This document shows positions 63,301-64,000 of a stretch of 64,000 nt of DNA, one piece after another. The position numbers and the translations under genes are program-made. The DNA comes from Persicaria tinctoria. Its lineage: Eukaryota; Streptophyta; Magnoliopsida; Caryophyllales; Polygonaceae. The stretch's first letter is position 1, and each line of letters begins with the position of its first letter. The stretch covers positions 5,208,001-5,272,000 of the forward strand of contig JBANSL010000004.1 of NCBI GenBank assembly GCA_037127255.1, read 5' to 3'. The notes under the pieces were generated by a model. That model ran no database searches, was not told the origin of the DNA, and saw only the letters and a list, made by a program, of their open reading frames with translations.

Positions 63301-64000
63301 GTTTTCGTGTGACCCAAAAGTATTATACATGTAATAAAAGTATATAAAATATATAAAGATATATGAGGATATATAAGACAAGACTTAGGCACTCAAATGA
63401 AGCAAGACAAACATGACAATATGAAAAATTGTAGATAATGCAATAAGCAAAAGGGTAGAAGAAACTAAAGACATGTTACAGCACAACGGGGACGCTCCGG
63501 GACACCTATTACTATCTCTTATTGAAGGTTTATGACCAATACTCAATGAACTTGGCTTCACTTGTCTCTTTATTTTTGGGCATTGGAGGCAGACGATGTA
63601 AATGCTATTTCAATTTTATAACTGCAGATCTGATGGAGAATTGCTGGGTCCCAACAATCAGTATCTTCCCAAAATTGTTTGCGTGTTCGCTGAGGTTAGT
63701 CTCCTAGTTAAACTATTCAAGTTCTATATAATTTGAGTTATTACTTCTGCATATATTTTCTGGTGACCTCTGGAATGAAATCATAGAGTTCCAATTTTCT
63801 TTTGACAAGCAGACAAGTAGCTAAATTGGGTCCTATGTGTTTAGTTTCATTATGGTCATTTAGAGGGTTACATGGGGAGTATGTGATCATTAAACTTTCA
63901 AGAAATTTTGTGGTTGCGAGTTTAAAGTATTGAACTCTGTGAAAAGCATCATTAACTTGCTAGATAATTGGTGCTAACCTTCAAAGCGTCTTTCCTTGCA
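57337..64000 (+). CDS. IMB3: Importin beta, importin-5/IMB3 (KETCH1-like), partial at the right edge
   Basis: A karyopherin of the IPO5/Kap121 type: a HEAT-repeat receptor that carries proteins such as ribosomal proteins (and, in Arabidopsis KETCH1, HYL1) into the nucleus under Ran control. Exons I can define: 57337-58569, 58669-58872, 59331-59435, 59571-59636, 59718-59882, 60064-60138, 60241-60395, 60591-60726, 60809-60878, 60986-61113, 61207-61263, 61403-61588, 61858-61950, 62088-62173, 62264-62330, 62408-62474, 62558-62694, 63019-63110 and 63628-63694. All phases join without stops, giving 1063 residues. The Arabidopsis protein is about 1116, so roughly 50 residues lie outside. The start [14 protein letters not shown] is the first ATG after a pyrimidine-rich leader. 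Motifs seen: N-terminal HEAT repeats with [30 protein letters not shown], an acidic loop [12 protein letters not shown] near residue 665, and a charged helix ([20 protein letters not shown]) near 828. The intron after 60138 uses a GC donor. Confidence 0.95.
63160..63562. repeat. SINE-like insert flanked by a 45-bp direct repeat in an importin intron
   Basis: In the intron 63111-63627, CTTATTGAAAGTTTATGACC (63160) and CTTATTGAAGGTTTATGACC (63518) begin two related ~45-bp direct repeats. Between them 63210-63310 resembles the plant Au-type SINE: CAACAACAACA, GGGTCTGGGGGGTCTAGTAG, TACGCACCCTTTCC and a GAGAGGGTGTTTTCGTG stretch. The flanking repeats are too long and diverged for a fresh SINE duplication. 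Confidence 0.55.

Overview
This window is nuclear DNA of a flowering plant, most likely a eudicot. The grounds are a two-exon CYP81-type cytochrome P450, an importin-5/IMB3 gene with many small GT-AG introns, plant-type Copia, hAT, CACTA, Mutator-like, Tourist and Stowaway elements, and long (TA)n tracts. An asterid is plausible, but that is an inference. All boundaries, target-site duplications (TSDs) and repeat comparisons were read by eye from the sequence; no alignment or database search was run.

Only two ordinary host genes are clear. The first is a CYP81-family P450 on the minus strand (ATG at 16109, exons 15237-16109 and 12398-13186), whose 2.05 kb intron holds three Stowaway-like MITEs. 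The second is the plus-strand importin beta gene IMB3/KETCH1-like (ATG at 57337). It runs off the right edge after 19 visible exons and about 1063 codons.

Left part (1-12.3 kb): a cluster of terminal-inverted-repeat elements, each ending exactly at a (TA)n tract (726-873, 4991-5078, 6881-6968, 9325-9454). They resemble elements that insert into TA microsatellites. Two of them carry an odd cassette: inverted tRNA-like ends with pol III box-like motifs, enclosing AT-rich arrays with a 134-bp period. A LINE fragment, a TRIM-like element, a ~125-bp tandem array and MITEs follow.

Middle (16.4-43.6 kb): an almost intact 3.4 kb hAT transposon (8-bp TSD) whose transposase frame has one internal stop codon; two Tourist-type MITEs that share one TTA; a Helitron-like terminus; a 10.9 kb Copia element (227-bp LTRs, TSD GGTAT) with a 5.9 kb CACTA element (TSD CAT) inside its pol region; a 387-bp tandem duplication beside another TA tract; and long AT-rich stretches without recognisable genes.

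Right part (43.9-57 kb): a four-level nest in which every insertion has its own direct repeat. A Mutator-like element (9-bp TSD TATTTAGTA, 43937-53950) holds a gag-less Copia element (5-bp TSD GACGG, 44968-53648). That holds a non-autonomous hAT element (8-bp TSD TGTGGCGT, 48308-52627), which holds a 3.1 kb solo LTR (5-bp TSD GTGCA, 49031-52162). A second Mutator-like element (9-bp TSD AAATAAAAA, 54012-56992) ends 344 bp upstream of the importin start codon. It contains an inner fold-back with TTGTGCAAATAT-type repeats that resemble the array motif in the left cluster.

The window is therefore a gene-poor, repeat-rich interval between two expressed-type genes. The points of most interest are the TA-tract-bounded elements with tRNA-like arms, the dated nest order, and the P450 whose C-terminus reads into a small transposon.
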